In this document: positions 13,126-24,838 of the stretch, piece by piece | Layout: each line of letters opens with the position of its first letter | How positions within the stretch are numbered: the first letter of the stretch is position 1 | From: Ctenosaura bakeri | Lineage: Eukaryota > Chordata > Lepidosauria > Squamata > Iguanidae | DNA: 64,000 nt | Direction: 5' to 3' | NCBI GenBank assembly: GCA_948474755.1 | Contig: CAOLHI010001826.1 | Location: 1-64,000 of the forward strand | Made by a program: the position numbers and the translations under genes | Notes under the pieces: model-generated | The model's database searches: none | What the model was told of the DNA's origin: nothing | What the model saw: only the letters and a program-made list of their open reading frames with translations

Positions 13126-13285
13126 TTCTTTTGAGTCCTGTATCATCTCCACCTTCACCACAGACACAGTATTTCCAAAGAGTCAATGTTTTCCAGTGAT
13201 TGCCATCCAAATCAGCAGTGGACATGAAATGAGAATGATGAATTAATTCTCCCCTAACGAAGTATTAGAGTATTAGGCAACCCAA

Positions 13286-13512
13286 TGTGTTTTAGGGCTT
13301 TGAGCTTTGAACTACAACTCTAGAGAACAGTATTCAAATCCCCACTCAGCCATGGAAACCCACTGGGTGACCTTGGACAAGTCACATTCTCTCAGCTTCA
13401 GAGGAAGACAAAGGCAAACCCCCGCTGAACAGATCTTGCCAAGAAAACCTCATGATAGGTTTGCCTTAGAATTGCCATAAGTCAAGAACAACTTAAAGGC
13501 ACACAACAATAA
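13286..13512 (+). repeat. tRNA-derived SINE with Bov-B/RTE-like tail (Sauria-type)
   Basis: The head is decayed, but 'tattcaaatccccactcagccatgg', 'cactgggtgacc', 'tctcagcttcagaggaag' and the tail 'gccataagtcaagaacaacttaaaggcacacaacaa' all match the copy at 3407-3659. Confidence 0.8.
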
Positions 13513-13589
13513 CAGAGTATCTGGAATGAGAGGAAAAGAAATTGAATAAACTAGTGGTTAGTGGTAAAGCTAACAGTATCATAGATGAG

Positions 13590-13710
13590 TTAAGGCTCCT
13601 AGTGCAAAGATGGACGAACTATTTTATAAGTAATTGCCTAGGAAAATCCAATGAAATTCACTGGGTTGCCATAAGCTGACAGGCAACATGAAGGCACATA
13701 CATACACACA
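13590..13710 (+). repeat. 3' half of a 5S rRNA-derived SINE
   Basis: Only the body and tail remain. The motifs 'attgcctaggaaaatcc', 'ttgccataagctgacaggcaac' and 'gaaggcacatacatacacaca' match the 3' half of the copy at 43028-43232. The 5S-like head is missing. Confidence 0.6.
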
Positions 13711-14953
13711 TCACCTGGTATCAGTAATTGCTTGCCCAACACCTTTTGCCCAGCCATGCAACAGCTGGACAGCCTCCCAATCCAGGAGTCATTGATAGAC
13801 TAGGGGAATTGCAGTGGGACAACACCATCATTGTAATTGCCCTCTACTCCCCTACTTTCATACATTAGCACAACTTTATGATCCTTTAAATAGGATCTTG
13901 GTCACTGGACAAGATCTGACATGTGCATGTAACTCTGTACGTGCAGATCTGTGTCCTCCACTGCACAGCAGGAGCGAGGCCTGCTGGTGTTGCTTACTGA
14001 TGGAGAAGGGGAAAGAGAAAAGAGGCAATTCAGATCATAGAGAAGCAGCCAGTCCCAGCTGGGTCAAGGTGTGTGTTAGGGGAAATAAGGGAGTGTTCTC
14101 AAATAGAAAGCAGCCACCTTTTCTTTCCCCCAGGAGCACAGAGCAGCTGGATCTTCATAGTCTGAATCACTGCTTTCCTTCCATCTAGAAAGAAGGAGCA
14201 ACAGCAGCTTCTCCCAGGGATTGACAGTTGCCAGGCATGACAGATTTTGAGATGAATAAATCACTAACAGGATGTCTGCCATTGTTTTCATGGGAGAAAT
14301 GGGATAAGGTAGCTTTGCTGTAGGCAGGAATAACTGTGCTGTGAGTAGGAGAATTGTCCAGTTTTGTTTGTTCATTCAATTAGATAACAAGCCATAGGAA
14401 CTTCATACAAAGAATATTAATTAAAACTCCCCCTCCCCAAAAAAGTCCATAAATGGCTACAATGATTGTATGTTCTCTTTATAAAGTACAGAAAGAGTCT
14501 GGCACCCAAAGCCTATATAAATTCAGCATGGCATAAATATATACCACCATTATAATGCTAGATGCCAGAGTTGAGCAATCAGTTGCACAAAAGATACCAT
14601 GGCTTTGAGCTCACCTGTTGTGCCATGCTCAGTTAGCTCCCCAGCCTCAAGTGAGAAGTGAGAATGGACTACACATACACTCGTGAATGATTGCCTGCAC
14701 TAGGGACAGCGCTTACGCAATCTCTGAGAAAGTAGAACTCCTTGTATAACTATATTTATGCTAAAGTAATGCCCCAACAGGATTCTAGCCTATGGATTGT
14801 CTGCCGTACATTTTTATTACATACATATTTTGCTTAAAGAATGAGGGGTTGGGAACCAATAACAGAGGACCATGTGATGGTTCTTCTCTATGATCACACC
14901 CGATTAAGAAAAAAAAACCAGGCAACTTTGCTTATGCAAATTGAATATTGCGC
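13711..14953. other. Unassigned non-coding stretch
   Basis: A + strand open frame (13814-14188) and overlapping minus frames have no recognisable domain. No repeat family was identified. Confidence 0.35.
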
Positions 14954-14973
14954 ATATATATATATATATATAT

Positions 14974-15010
<37 letters not shown>
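14954..15010. repeat. Compound (AT)n(AG)n microsatellite
   Basis: A run of AT dinucleotides switches directly into AG dinucleotides with almost no interruption. Confidence 0.95.
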
Positions 15011-15015
<5 letters not shown>

Positions 15016-15114
15016 AGAAGGCCTGATAATAGCTGTAGTACTTGCTTGGACATGATGGAATAATAGCATTCATATGGCGCTCTGTAGCCAAAATTCTCTT
15101 CAGAATATAAGTAG

Positions 15115-15305
15115 TACCCTGCTGGATCAGACCTAGTCCAGCATTTTGTTCCCTCAGCAGCTAATCAGATCCCTCTGGGAAGCCCATAAGTAAAACCTCA
15201 GAGCAATAGCTCCCTTCCATTCATGGCACCCAGCAAGTTGATATTGAGAGGCTTACTGTTTCTGACCTAGGAGGTAAAATAGACATTGATAACCTTATCC
15301 ACTAT
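15115..15305 (+). repeat. Dispersed reptile repeat, 5' part (interrupted)
   Basis: The text 'taccctgctggatcagacct' through 'ctctgggaagccc' is a familiar interspersed repeat of reptile genomes. Its downstream part resumes at about 15553 ('ccaagttggtagccatcatt ... gtgaattccacagtt'), so the element is split by the insertion described next. Confidence 0.55.
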
Positions 15306-15312
15306 GAATCTG

Positions 15313-15313
15313 C

Positions 15314-15358
<45 letters not shown>

Positions 15359-15552
15359 TATATTCTATCCCGCCTCTCCACGTGGATAGAGGCGGCGAAC
15401 AAGATAAAATACATTATACATTAAAAGACATTAAAAACATACCCAATCCTCCCCACCCACCAACCCACCTAAACCAACCCCTTAAAACACACAGCAATTG
15501 ACAGTCCATCAATTACTATTAGCAAAGCAGCAAGACAATTGATGGGAGGCGA
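15313..15552 (-). repeat. LINE 3'-end fragment with (AAT)n tract, nested insertion
   Basis: An (AAT)n run at 15313-15358 leads into 'tatcccgcctctcc...gaggcggc', which is the antisense form of an L2/CR1-type 3' end. It sits between two halves of another repeat, so it inserted later. The (AAT)n run would be the antisense view of its 3' simple-repeat tail. Confidence 0.5.
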
Positions 15553-15665
15553 TGGAAATGCTAGTCTTGGAAGGCCTGTTGGAATCCTTTTTCAAACTAT
15601 CCAAGTTGGTAGCCATCATTATATCCTGTGGCAGTGAATTCCACAGTTAAACTATATGGCTTCAA
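15553..15665 (+). repeat. Dispersed reptile repeat, 3' part
   Basis: This continues the repeat of 15115-15305: 'ccaagttggtagccatcatt', 'tcctgtggcagtgaattcc', 'cagttaaactat'. Confidence 0.5.
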
Positions 15666-16034
15666 CTGCCTGATCATTTTATTCATTCTTTTAAAGAATT
15701 ATTTAAAGTTTTTTTATTTGTTTTTTTCAGTTCAATAGAAACAGATTAATTATCAACTCTCACCCACCCAAATCTCTCCAACTTTGCCCTATCCCACCCT
15801 CCCAAGTAATCCAACATACATAATCCTAACTGTGACTAGCTCCAGGAAGCTAGTCTAAGAGCTACAGTTCACTTATAGCTGTATGTATGCATACATAGAC
15901 AAGACAATCACATCAGAGACGGGTGGGGGGACAGGAAAGAACAAATCAATATGCCAGTTTAACAATACTGGAAGTGTTTAATTGATTTACATGAACGCTA
16001 AAAAAATTATAAGAAAGTCAACCATGTCATTCAT
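15666..16034. other. Unassigned non-coding stretch
   Basis: AT-rich with no recognised element. Confidence 0.35.
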
Positions 16035-16485
16035 GATTGGCTCACCCTCCTGTTGAATGCTATTTTCTCTTTCATTGCAATCTCAATGAGATCCTCTGGC
16101 CACTGTTCTGTATGTTGTGGGCTTCTAGTTCTGCAAAATGATGGATTTAGCCTCTCAGGCTGCCTGTAGGTCCACATTCTATGTCCATTGCCAATGCTCC
16201 CTTCTAATAATAAGTATTCTTCCAGCAAGTTGTATACAGAAAAGTCTAATGTTGTCTCCAACACAAAATTCTAACACCTCCTGGACAAAGGAGGAAATAA
16301 TTAGATAGGACCACAATATCTGTTCTAAAATCCATCCATGAACAGGGCATCTCCAGCATCTGTTATCCTCCAATATGTTTAGCATAACAGAATCTGTCTT
16401 GCATCCAATAAGCTTGCAAAATGAAATTCTGCAATATCTTTCTTTGAGATTCAGTGCCCACAAGTCTGCACAGGATTTCAAGTAT
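16035..16485 (-). mobile_element. Antisense L1-type ORF2 C-terminal fragment
   Basis: Minus-strand frames read 'DNRCWRC' followed by 'LW' and 'EVLEF', then 'LAGRILIIRREHW' and, after a frameshift, 'EQWPEDLIEIAMKEKI'. This order parallels the C-terminal Cys motif, the 'AARLIIAKKWK' stretch and the 'EEWYNEVWKIAINDKL' stretch of the L1 at 8178-12011. The copy is broken by frameshifts and comes from a different, older L1 lineage. Confidence 0.55.
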
Positions 16486-17134
16486 GCTCACATCACAGGT
16501 TTATATAATGGCATTGAGTTTTCATTCCTTTTTAAAATTTTGCCCAGTGTGGAATTTTCCTTTTTCATAGCAGTTGTGCACTGGGTCAACATTTTCATTT
16601 AGCTGTCCACCAGAAACCATGGTCAGTCTGTGTCAGTTTTGACTCTAGTATCATGCAGATGAAGGCCAGAATTCAATTGGACAATTACGTATCTGTAACC
16701 ACCATAGTTACATAGCTATGCAGTGACTCTCAGCCTGGCTTGCCTCTAGTCTGCATTTACTGCTCAGCAGCTGCTGTGATTAATGGGGGTCTCTTTCCCT
16801 GTCTGTTGAGAAACAAATGACTTATAGTCCCACTCCCTCCTACGAGCAAGCCTTGGTGCAACAGGGAGAAGCAGTGTCCTTGTTTCAATTCTCAGTCATA
16901 CCAGAGATCGCTCATGCAAGAAAGGATAGGAATGCCACTCAGATGCTTCCCAATTGACCAGGGAACAGGCACCATCAATTTCAATAGCTGCTCCACAGCA
17001 GTGGAGATTGGGGGACTTTCATGGTCCCTATGTATCCCCCAAACTAGAGAATACATAGGGTTTGTGAATACAAAACTATCAGGAATGTGTAGCTCTAGGT
17101 TATACATCACTTTTCATTTCAAACACCCTAAATA
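16486..17134. other. Unassigned non-coding stretch
   Basis: No gene or recognised repeat was seen. Confidence 0.35.
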
Positions 17135-18455
17135 ATTGGGTATTATCAGCAAGCATGACCAACTCATTACTAATGCTGAGCTACAGGTGATTTACAACCA
17201 GATTAAAAACACTGGACCCAGTACTGATCTTTCGAAGACCCCACTGTTTATATTCTTCCATTGTGAGAAGTTTCTCTATTTTTTCTTTGACCAGCTACCA
17301 ATTACCACAAGATGACCTCTTCTCTTATCCTATGGTTGCTAATTTTGTTCAGGGGTCTTTCATAAGCAACTTCGTCAAATGCCCTTTGAAAACCCAGGTA
17401 AACAATGCCTACCAGATCAAGCCTCCGCCAATTTAATTTAATTTAGTTTATTATATTGGTATGCTGCCTTTTCTCCCAGAATGGGACCCAAGGCAGCTTC
17501 CAAGAGTAAGGTAAAAACATTTAAAACAATTAAAAACGTTACGAACATTATGAAAATCTAAAACAACATACAATTTTAAAACAAGTTAATAAATAAAAAG
17601 CTCCCCAGCTTATATGAAAGCCTGCTTGAACAGGAATCTTTTTGCCTGCTAGTGAAAGGAAAGCAGGAAGAGGGCCAGCCTAGCCTCCCATGGAAGAGCA
17701 TTCCACCGGGTGGGAGCAACCACTAAGCAGACTCTGTCCTGTGTCCTTACCAGGAAATGACAGTCTCAAATTGCTGTAAGTAAGACAGGACTTAGATTTG
17801 CAGAAGCCATAATTATTTTTTTGAAGCAGGACTTGTCCTTCTGTATACCTGATAGTTTAATTTTTAATCAAAAACTTCCCACTAATTTACTTGGAACAAG
17901 CATCAAATTAGCCTGGATCCGTTTTTAAAAAAATAGTGATATACTAGGTACTTTCTGGTTCTCTGGTGCACAGGCTGATCTTAGGGACAAGTTACATATT
18001 TTCAGAATTCTCAGGTGGAATACCATCTGGATGTGGTGATATGTTTATTTTCAATTAGACACCAAGGCAATTAACTTCATATGTTGTTAACTGTATTTAC
18101 CTGTTTTCAGACATCCTTCCTGACAGTATCTGTACAGGTATGAGTCCCTACTTCATATCTTGTGCAGTGAAAACAGATACAAAGAATTCATTCAGCTTCT
18201 CTGCAGCCTCCTTACCCTTCTTTAGTATTCTTTTAAATTAGTTATCATACAGCAGTCCAGCTACCTACCCACACAATTTCCTTCTTCTGATGTATTTAAA
18301 GATTTCTTGGTTGTAAGGGTTAATGCCATTAGCAATACAACCCTCAAAATACTTATTTGCATCCTTTACTGTCTGCTTGCATTTTGTTTTTCCACATTCA
18401 TATTTCTTAATTTGAGCAAATTTTCCAGCCTCTGATGAAAGTTTCCTTGACAGTG
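17135..18455 (-). mobile_element. Antisense CR1 LINE fragment, interrupted
   Basis: On the + strand the text reads as the reverse complement of CR1 ORF2. Recognisable pieces are 'cactggacccagtactgat', 'gaccagctaccaatta', 'gtcaaatgccctttgaaaa', 'tcaggtggaataccatctgg' and 'cagatacaaagaattcattc'. The copy is old and has no open frame. A second LINE fragment (17436-17765) splits it. Confidence 0.65.
17436..17765 (-). repeat. L2/CR1-type LINE 3' end, nested in CR1
   Basis: The + strand starts with an 'atttaatttaatttag' simple tail and 'tatgctgccttttctccc', then 'ggaagagcattccaccggg'. In the antisense direction the latter reads like the end of a LINE ORF2. The CR1 sequence is continuous on both sides of it. 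Confidence 0.55.
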
Positions 18456-18521
18456 CTTGTTACTTATACACACCATGTACGCTTCAGTATTGGAAAAGAG
18501 CATACAAGTGAGAGTGAGGTG

Positions 18522-18580
18522 TTGTTGCTGCTGTTGTTGGATGATGACAGTGGTGGTGGTGGTGGTGGTGATGATGATAA
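18522..18580. repeat. TGC/TGG/GAT triplet-rich tract
   Basis: Short runs of TGT/TGC, then (GGT)n, then (GAT)n. Simple sequence. Confidence 0.85.
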
Positions 18581-19925
18581 CACAATGTTGTAAGGAAGAG
18601 TCTAGTCTTGATGGGATGCACTGGGTTTGTTCTTACACATTGGACAAGGCTGCTGTTGGAGTTTGGGCTGTAATGTTATAGTGGGAAGTGCTCAATGTCC
18701 TTCAAGAGTGAAAGGGGAAATTGTTTGCATTTGAAAAAATAGCATGTGGGAGGAAAGAAAAGAGTGGTACTTGTCACCAGTGACATCAGTAGCACTACCC
18801 AAAAGTGCCTCTGGCATGCCAGAACCACATTCCACACCTTACATGCTGCTCCAGTTGACAAGCTGTCTGGAAGAGGAAGTATTTTTTTACCAGCAAGAAA
18901 AACAAAAAGCTATTTCTTGCTGAGAAAATATTATTTCCCTACAAACAAAAGTAATGGTTTGACTGTTATTTGAAATGGTTGTCCAAATTGTGTACGATTA
19001 TAATGGATGAAGTCCTGTGCATTCTTAGAGCGGAACCACTGCTCTCATCTGAAAGGGCCTAGCATATTTCCTGAACCAGTAAAAGGCTAAGAAATAATTT
19101 ACTTCAGTATTAATGCTATTGTCCTTCCTCAGGCCAGAAAACTGAACCATTTTATCTGAGTTTATTCTACCAACGTCTTAGAACTTTTGTTCTGCTAACG
19201 AGGACAAATGTTCCTCTGCCCCCACCCCCAATATCATATTGTCTTTGTCATGACGCTTTAAGAAGCTAGGTTGCTTTTGAAGCTTTCTGTGTAGGTCAGA
19301 TGTCATCTCTTGCAGTACTTATCTTTCATTCTTCTCCTCTTCTCCCTCAGCCAACTCCAATCCTCCACTTCACCTGCAACTGAGAGATAACTTGGCTTTA
19401 GGAGAGGCATTGTATGAAGCAGTGGCACTTCTGTCATCAGAAGGTCAAGCTGGCTCACTGCTCAGAATTTGTTCCATTATCTTTATAGCCCACTTTACTT
19501 AATGGATTCAGGGCAGGAAACAATTGTTTTATGGCAAAATTATACATATCCCCACCTACAAACAGTATGTAGTATGGGAAGTTAATATAAGTGGCTGAGG
19601 ATTGCTGGGAACAGGAACAACAAATAATTTGAGGACTACAGTATGACACAAAGAGTGTTCAAGAAGTCAGCCTCATCCCACCTTGGCAAGCAGTCTGAGA
19701 AATTCACCTTTAAAAATGATAGAACAAGAGTTTCTAAATGAAGTAAATGTAATGCTGTTGTTTTAAAAATCATACAATTAGCTCATTCAGTTCCAGGGTG
19801 TTTGTGTTAAGAGCAACACCTAATTTATTAACGGTGACTGTTGGTAACTTAAATTTCACCTACATTTCATTTTCCTCTAAACTGCCTTTTTACAACTACC
19901 CTCCCTAACCATGCCCTTTTCCGCA
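18581..19925. other. Unassigned non-coding stretch
   Basis: No ORF with a domain and no recognised repeat. Confidence 0.35.
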
Positions 19926-20010
19926 CGACAGTGTTATAGCACTTTCAACATCCTATGGAATCCTGGGGTTTGCAGTTTCGGGAGGGGCTAGCTCTTGTGC
20001 GGAAAGGGTT
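19926..20010. repeat. Fragment of the 'tatggaatcctggg' repeat
   Basis: 'tcctatggaatcctggggtttgcag' matches 24475-24505 ('attctatggaatcctgggatttgcag'). This belongs to a foldback-type repeat seen widely in squamates. Confidence 0.45.
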
Positions 20011-20016
20011 CCAGTC

Positions 20017-20476
20017 TATGGTCTGCCCCCCACATTTGCTGGTTTCACTTTCATAGATCTGATTGTTTGCAGATTTCTCCATGTCAGGTGCTTCTTTTCC
20101 AGGGGAACCTTCCCTCTTGGCTGCTCTGATCAGGCTGCACAGCCCTTTAAAAACATGCATCTAGTCTTCTAGCTCTTCCTCCACCAGCCACTGCTTGGTC
20201 AGCTAAGGATGGCTTGCAGCCCAGTTTCTCGGCATCAGAGACCCTCTCCTGATGCTCCCCTACACCCAAGGAAGGAGACAGGTGTGAGAGAGGAAGTACA
20301 GAGCCATCGTGCTGACCCTCCATTTCCTTTCCCTGACCTGGTTTGAATTCTGGGTGCCCATTCTCTCCATCATGCCTCAGCCCTCTTCCCACAGATAAAG
20401 ACCCATTTTGATATTTGTGATTTTCCCACTTTTGTGGGGGTCCTGCACCCCTAACTCTAGTGAATGTGTATGACAG
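20017..20476 (+). mobile_element. Roughly 460-bp MITE, copy 1
   Basis: This copy aligns along its length with 52863-53336 and 55535-55994. Shared landmarks are 'cacatttgctggtttcactttcatag', 'ggctgctctgatcaggc', 'agccctttaaaaac', 'caaggaaggaga', 'gctgggtgcccattctc'-like text, 'tttttgatatttgyaatttt'-like text and 'ctctagtgaat'. It has the most decayed ends of the three. It carries no protein-coding frame with a domain. Confidence 0.75.
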
Positions 20477-20479
20477 CTC

Positions 20480-20790
20480 AGGATCACTCCATATGGATTC
20501 CAGTCCACAAAAGCTCATACCATTATAATATACAGTAGGTCCTCAGTATCCACTAGGGTTTGGTTCCAGGACCCCCCATCAATACCAACATTTGTTGAAT
20601 GTTCAGGGTCCTATTATGTACAATTGTGTAGTAAAATGGCATCCCTCTTTTGGATTTTTTGAAAAATATTTTCAAACTGTGGTTGGTTGAATCCATGGAT
20701 ACAGAATTCGCAGATAGGGAGGGCCAACTGTAATGGTCTTTAAGGTGCTGTAAGACTCAGGGTTTTTTTTCCTTAATGCTTTTTTTTTTT
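20480..20790 (-). repeat. Dispersed repeat interrupted by a MITE
   Basis: 'cagtccacaaaagctcatacc' on the left and 'ggtctttaaggtgctgtaagactc' on the right are two halves of a familiar reptile repeat, the same family as 7120-7236 in opposite orientation. The Tigger-type MITE at 20533-20730 separates them. Confidence 0.55.
20533..20730. mobile_element. Tigger/pogo-type MITE with TA target duplication
   Basis: The left end is 'cagtaggtcctcagtatcc' and the right end, reverse-complemented, is 'cagttggccctccctatct', giving terminal inverted repeats. TA dinucleotides flank both sides (20531-20532, 20731-20732). The internal text 'gtttggttccaggacccccc' and 'tttgaaaaatattttcaaac' is typical of short non-autonomous Tigger relatives. 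No transposase frame is present. Confidence 0.8.
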
Positions 20791-20799
20791 TTTTAAAGA

Positions 20800-23035
20800 G
20801 ACACAAGTGGCCTTTAGATCAATTCTACCCTGGAGGTTTTAAAGAACTCAAAGGAACTTTTAATGCATTGCTGACCTTGATTGTACACACAGACAAGCCT
20901 CACCTTGAAGCAATATGAAGAGGTATGCTTAGGCCAGAACATTACATAGAGGTGCCATTTCTTCCTTACAGTGTCCATCTTTGCATATCAGTTTAAAAAG
21001 TGCTCTAGTTCACAACAGGGTGTATATGTTACTTTGATCAGATCAGATATAAAACATTTTGTGCTTGCGATCATTGCTGCTGTTGCATTGATCCATTATG
21101 TGTGTCACTGGCATCCAGCACCACAGAAAGAGATATTTCAGGATCTGACTGTTTGTACATGACCTGCATTATACTGTCAGAATGGAAGGCACGTGCCTTT
21201 TTAAAGGGCTCTTTCTGGGACTTCTGGGGACTATTGTCCTCTGAAGGCTGCAATCATTACTTGAGAGTATTATTTCCTTCTTACTCTTTGATTTGTACAA
21301 TTCAGAAGACAAGTTATAGTAAACTGGAATTGAAACTGAGATAGATCAGAATCAGTAGTTTAAAAAAGGACTAACATGGGGATAATTTTTAAAATGAATA
21401 TAAAAATCTCAATTAAAAGAGCTGGAAAACTGGCCAGCTTAAACACAACAGTCACTGATCACATTCAGTTGAGAGCAGCATCACAATGAATGATCCTCTT
21501 GGCTTTTGCTCCTCCTGATATTTTTCCGTAGCAGTGGTGGTGGGGGTGTTAGTGGTAGTAGTTGTAGTTATTTTAAATCACCAAAACTTGCCAGAATTAA
21601 AACTAGTGTGCAGATAATCCTATGTGCAGGTTTATATTCTGAAAGACATGACACAAATAAAATGGAAACAAGCAAACTCAAGCACCAGTTCTTAAACTTT
21701 TTTTTAAAGGGCTAATTTGAATGGAAACAGTTCAAGGAGGGGGAGAGCCAAAAATAAAGATTAAAAAAATCAGTGTGACTTACATCTGAGTAAATATACA
21801 GTAAATTAACCATAGTGTGACATATGAACAAGACAATAAACATTCTCCTAAATTAAGCTGCAGGGACAAGCCTGGGCTTGTAACTGGAAGGCTATCAAAT
21901 GAATTGTGCTTAAGCAGTTTCACTCCTATGAAAACAGCTAAATAAGGATGCCTTGGTCCTTACGTATAATTTTTCAGTTACACAGAATGGGAACTATGTC
22001 TGGTTCTGGCACAGGGAAAGCAAGAATGCAACCCTCCACATTCAAAACCAACACAATTGGGTGAAGATCCCAGATCCTGTATGAGAATGAGACTCCATTT
22101 AGCTGTTAATTTTAGCATGACACCCTAATGCTGGTTCTTTAAAGCACAATCCCATGGGCATGGCTGTGAATTGGACAGTTTTAGTCTGTGGTTTACTGGA
22201 GAGCTATAAGCCTTAAGATCTCTTCATGGTAAGTGTAAGCAAGGGAGGAGTGGCTACACTTTTAACGAAATGGAACTGTCATACAGGATAATCCTAATGG
22301 GTTTAAGCGAATGTGCTCAGGGGTAAGATCCTATGTGGCTAAGAGTAAATAATGCTTGCCCTATATATAGCTGGCCCAGGGTGGAGGGATGGGTGGGGAG
22401 GCATATCCCCAGGCCCGTTCACAGTAGTCCAGTGCTGGAAACCACTAATGAGTGTCCAGTTCCTCTCCAGAGCAAAGAATTATTATATAAGCCCAAGGAG
22501 ATTGAGTTGGCAACTTGTCAAGTGATGCCAGTTTAGATCCTGTGCCAAGAGCAGCACCCCATTTGGCTCACTCCATTGGAAGAGCTAATTAGAGGCAAGA
22601 GAGCAGCTGAGGGCAAGCGCAGCAAGCAAGAAACCGAGTAAAGGGGCTTATGTGCAGCAGCAGGCCGAGAAGGGGAGGGGATATCAGAACTAGATACACA
22701 CTGGTGCCCTTGAGAGCTGCCTGGTGCCAGAGAAACTGAAAGATACGGGGGATACATTCCTTTGCAAGACCTCCAGGGGGGAAAGGCCACTCCATTGTGG
22801 TCCAGGGGTTTCTGCTGAGCCACAGCAGTGCCCCACCTGCAGTTGAAAGAAGCACAGTGGAACGAAGGGCTGGAGGTAAGAACTGGGCCAGGTGCCCACA
22901 AGGAGATTAGTGTGGTATACCCTCAGCAGTTATGTGGGCGTTAGCTAATCCATGATCCACTGAGTGTGGGGAGGGGGGTTCACGGGGCATGTGGGGAATT
23001 CCAGAGGCAATTGTTTTTGCAGCTCTAATCCAGGA
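20800..23035. other. Unassigned non-coding stretch
   Basis: Only short simple tracts were seen (for example GGT/GTA-rich text near 21530). Minus-strand open frames at 22533-22901 lack any recognisable domain. Confidence 0.35.
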
Positions 23036-23165
23036 CGGAAGGACTGTGGCTCAATGGAAGAGCACATGCTTTACATTTAAAGGTTCAGTCAGCAATAGCA
23101 CTGGGAAAGACTCTGTCTGAATCCAGAATGCTGCTGCCAGTCAATGTAGACTGGGGTAGGGACCA
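23036..23165 (+). repeat. tRNA-derived SINE, 'tggctcaatggaagagca' family
   Basis: The A-box region 'gtggctcaatggaagagcacatgctttac' and the B-box-like 'ggttcagtcagc' mark a tRNA-derived head different from the Sauria-type copies. The body 'gctgctgccagtcaatgtagac' matches the usual squamate form. A second copy is at 40290-40470. Confidence 0.65.
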
Positions 23166-24000
23166 GGTGCGCTACACACACACACCACACACCACTTTGT
23201 CAGTGAGGGAGTAGCCTCCAGTGGATCCTGGGAAGGGGGTGAAAATTGATTCCCGGACCTGCCAAAGTTGCCCATCCCTACTGCAGTTGATGTTGAGCCA
23301 AATGGATTAATGATTTAACTTTCTAAAACTGTGAGGCGAGGGTGCAGACAGCTAAGGCAAATGTACAATCTCAGTTTCACAGTTATATTACTTTCTCCTG
23401 GTGACATGGATGGGAATGGAGTTACACTGGCTCTGGCTGATTGGGGATCCTTGGAGAAATAATGTTGTCTTTTTTTTTTCTTTAACAAAGTGGTCTGGCT
23501 TCCCTCTAGCAAACTATAATGCTCTGACACCCACAGCTTCTCAGCATCTCCATCTGCAAACACCCCCATCCACAAGGACTTAGAATGAGGAAATGGAATC
23601 AGTTTGTCAGGCAGGAAGGAAAGTGCACAGAGCCTACCATATGACAGTCCACAGGATCAGGACTGGAGTCAGGGGTCAGGGCTGCTCGGCACCAGAACCA
23701 CAAGAAGGTCCATCAGGGCAGACTGCTGACTAGTTGTTGCCCTGGTGCAATAGTCTTGAGAGGTTTGGGCACCTTTGAGTGAGTGGAGATAGGCAGAGTA
23801 AGGGAATTAGGAAATGCCATCTTCAGTTCTGTGCCACCCAGGCAGCAGGTACAGGTGAACAGTTCACTTTTCTTACTTGCATGCCTGACAGAGTCCTCCC
23901 AATGCTTCAGTGGAGCAGCCCAAGAGAGGGTGTCCCAAAATTAGGAATGCCACCTGGAATCTCTAGTCTGCCATTCTAGTCCTGTGGATGGAGATGTGAC
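23166..24000. other. Unassigned non-coding stretch
   Basis: A short (CA)n-like tract lies near 23171-23192. No gene was seen. Confidence 0.35.
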
Positions 24001-24172
24001 TGTTGTTGTTGCTGCTGTTGTGTACCTTCAAGTCATTTATGAGTTATGGTGACCTTAAGGTGAACCTATCATGGGGTTTTCTGGGGCTGAGTGTGATAGG
24101 ACCAAAGCTGCCCAGGGGGATTCTATGGCCAAGTGGGGAAGTGAACCCTGGTCTCCAGGGTTATGTGACCAT
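24001..24172 (-). repeat. Sauria-type tRNA SINE, antisense
   Basis: On the + strand it opens with 'tgttgttgttgctgctgttgt', then 'accttcaagtcatttatgag', 'ggtgaccttaaggtgaacc' and 'ctggtctccaggg'. This is the reverse complement of the tail, body and part of the head seen at 3407-3659. Confidence 0.75.
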
Positions 24173-24409
24173 CATCCCAATCTCAAGGTTTGGATGCAGC
24201 TATTTCCTATTATTCTTCCTCATCAATGTGACCTCCTTCACCAAGTCCTACTCTGTCACCTTACTATGATGTGGAGTAACGTGGGCAATGCCAGCTGAGT
24301 GTTAAACTCTGGCAAGTTCCATCAGGCTGATTAGGCTTTGAGTATGTTACATTCAGAGTACCAGCCTAGCTAAGTACTGAGAGACTTGCCACCAGAAGAA
24401 TGGCCACCT

Positions 24410-24625
24410 GGGGCCCTTTTATGCTAACATAATTATAGCATTATGTTTCCACTTTATCTGTCATAGCAATATTCTATGGAATCCTGGGATTTGCAGTTTT
24501 GGGAGAGGCACTTTAAATTCTCAGCCAAAGAGCTTTAGTGTCTCACCAAACTACAAGCCCAAGGAAGCCATAAGATGTTTCCATGACACTGCTATAATTA
24601 GGTAATATGAAAGGGCCCTGGAAGA
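24410..24625. repeat. 'tatggaatcctggga' foldback-type repeat
   Basis: 'tctatggaatcctgggatttgcag' and 'caccaaactacaagcccaagg' are the weakly complementary arms of a repeat common in lizards and snakes. It is probably a non-autonomous DNA transposon. Confidence 0.45.
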
Positions 24626-24714
24626 CAAACTGACCATCAAACTAGGCACAGAGTCATTGTAGTCAACCTCAGTGGACAGGATACCAACACTGACAAAATC
24701 CCAAATCTACAGTG

Positions 24715-24838
24715 AGGTACAGCATTCTCCAAACTGGTGACCCCCAGATGTGTTGACCTGGAACCTGCTCTGCTCCCAATGGCCATGCATGGAGTTACAA
24801 TGGTAACACATTTGGAGGACACCAATTTGGAAAAAGCT
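24715..24838. repeat. Foldback-type 'cagatgtgttg' repeat
   Basis: 'gacccccagatgtgttgacc' and 'ggtaacacatttggagga' are complementary-like arms around 'caatggccatgcatgg'. Same broad family as the fragments near 2.95, 31.5 and 51.7 kb. Confidence 0.45.

Noticed and set aside
22533..22901. 122-codon minus-strand frame with overlapping frames
   Set aside because: No recognisable domain; three frames are open together, which suggests composition rather than coding.
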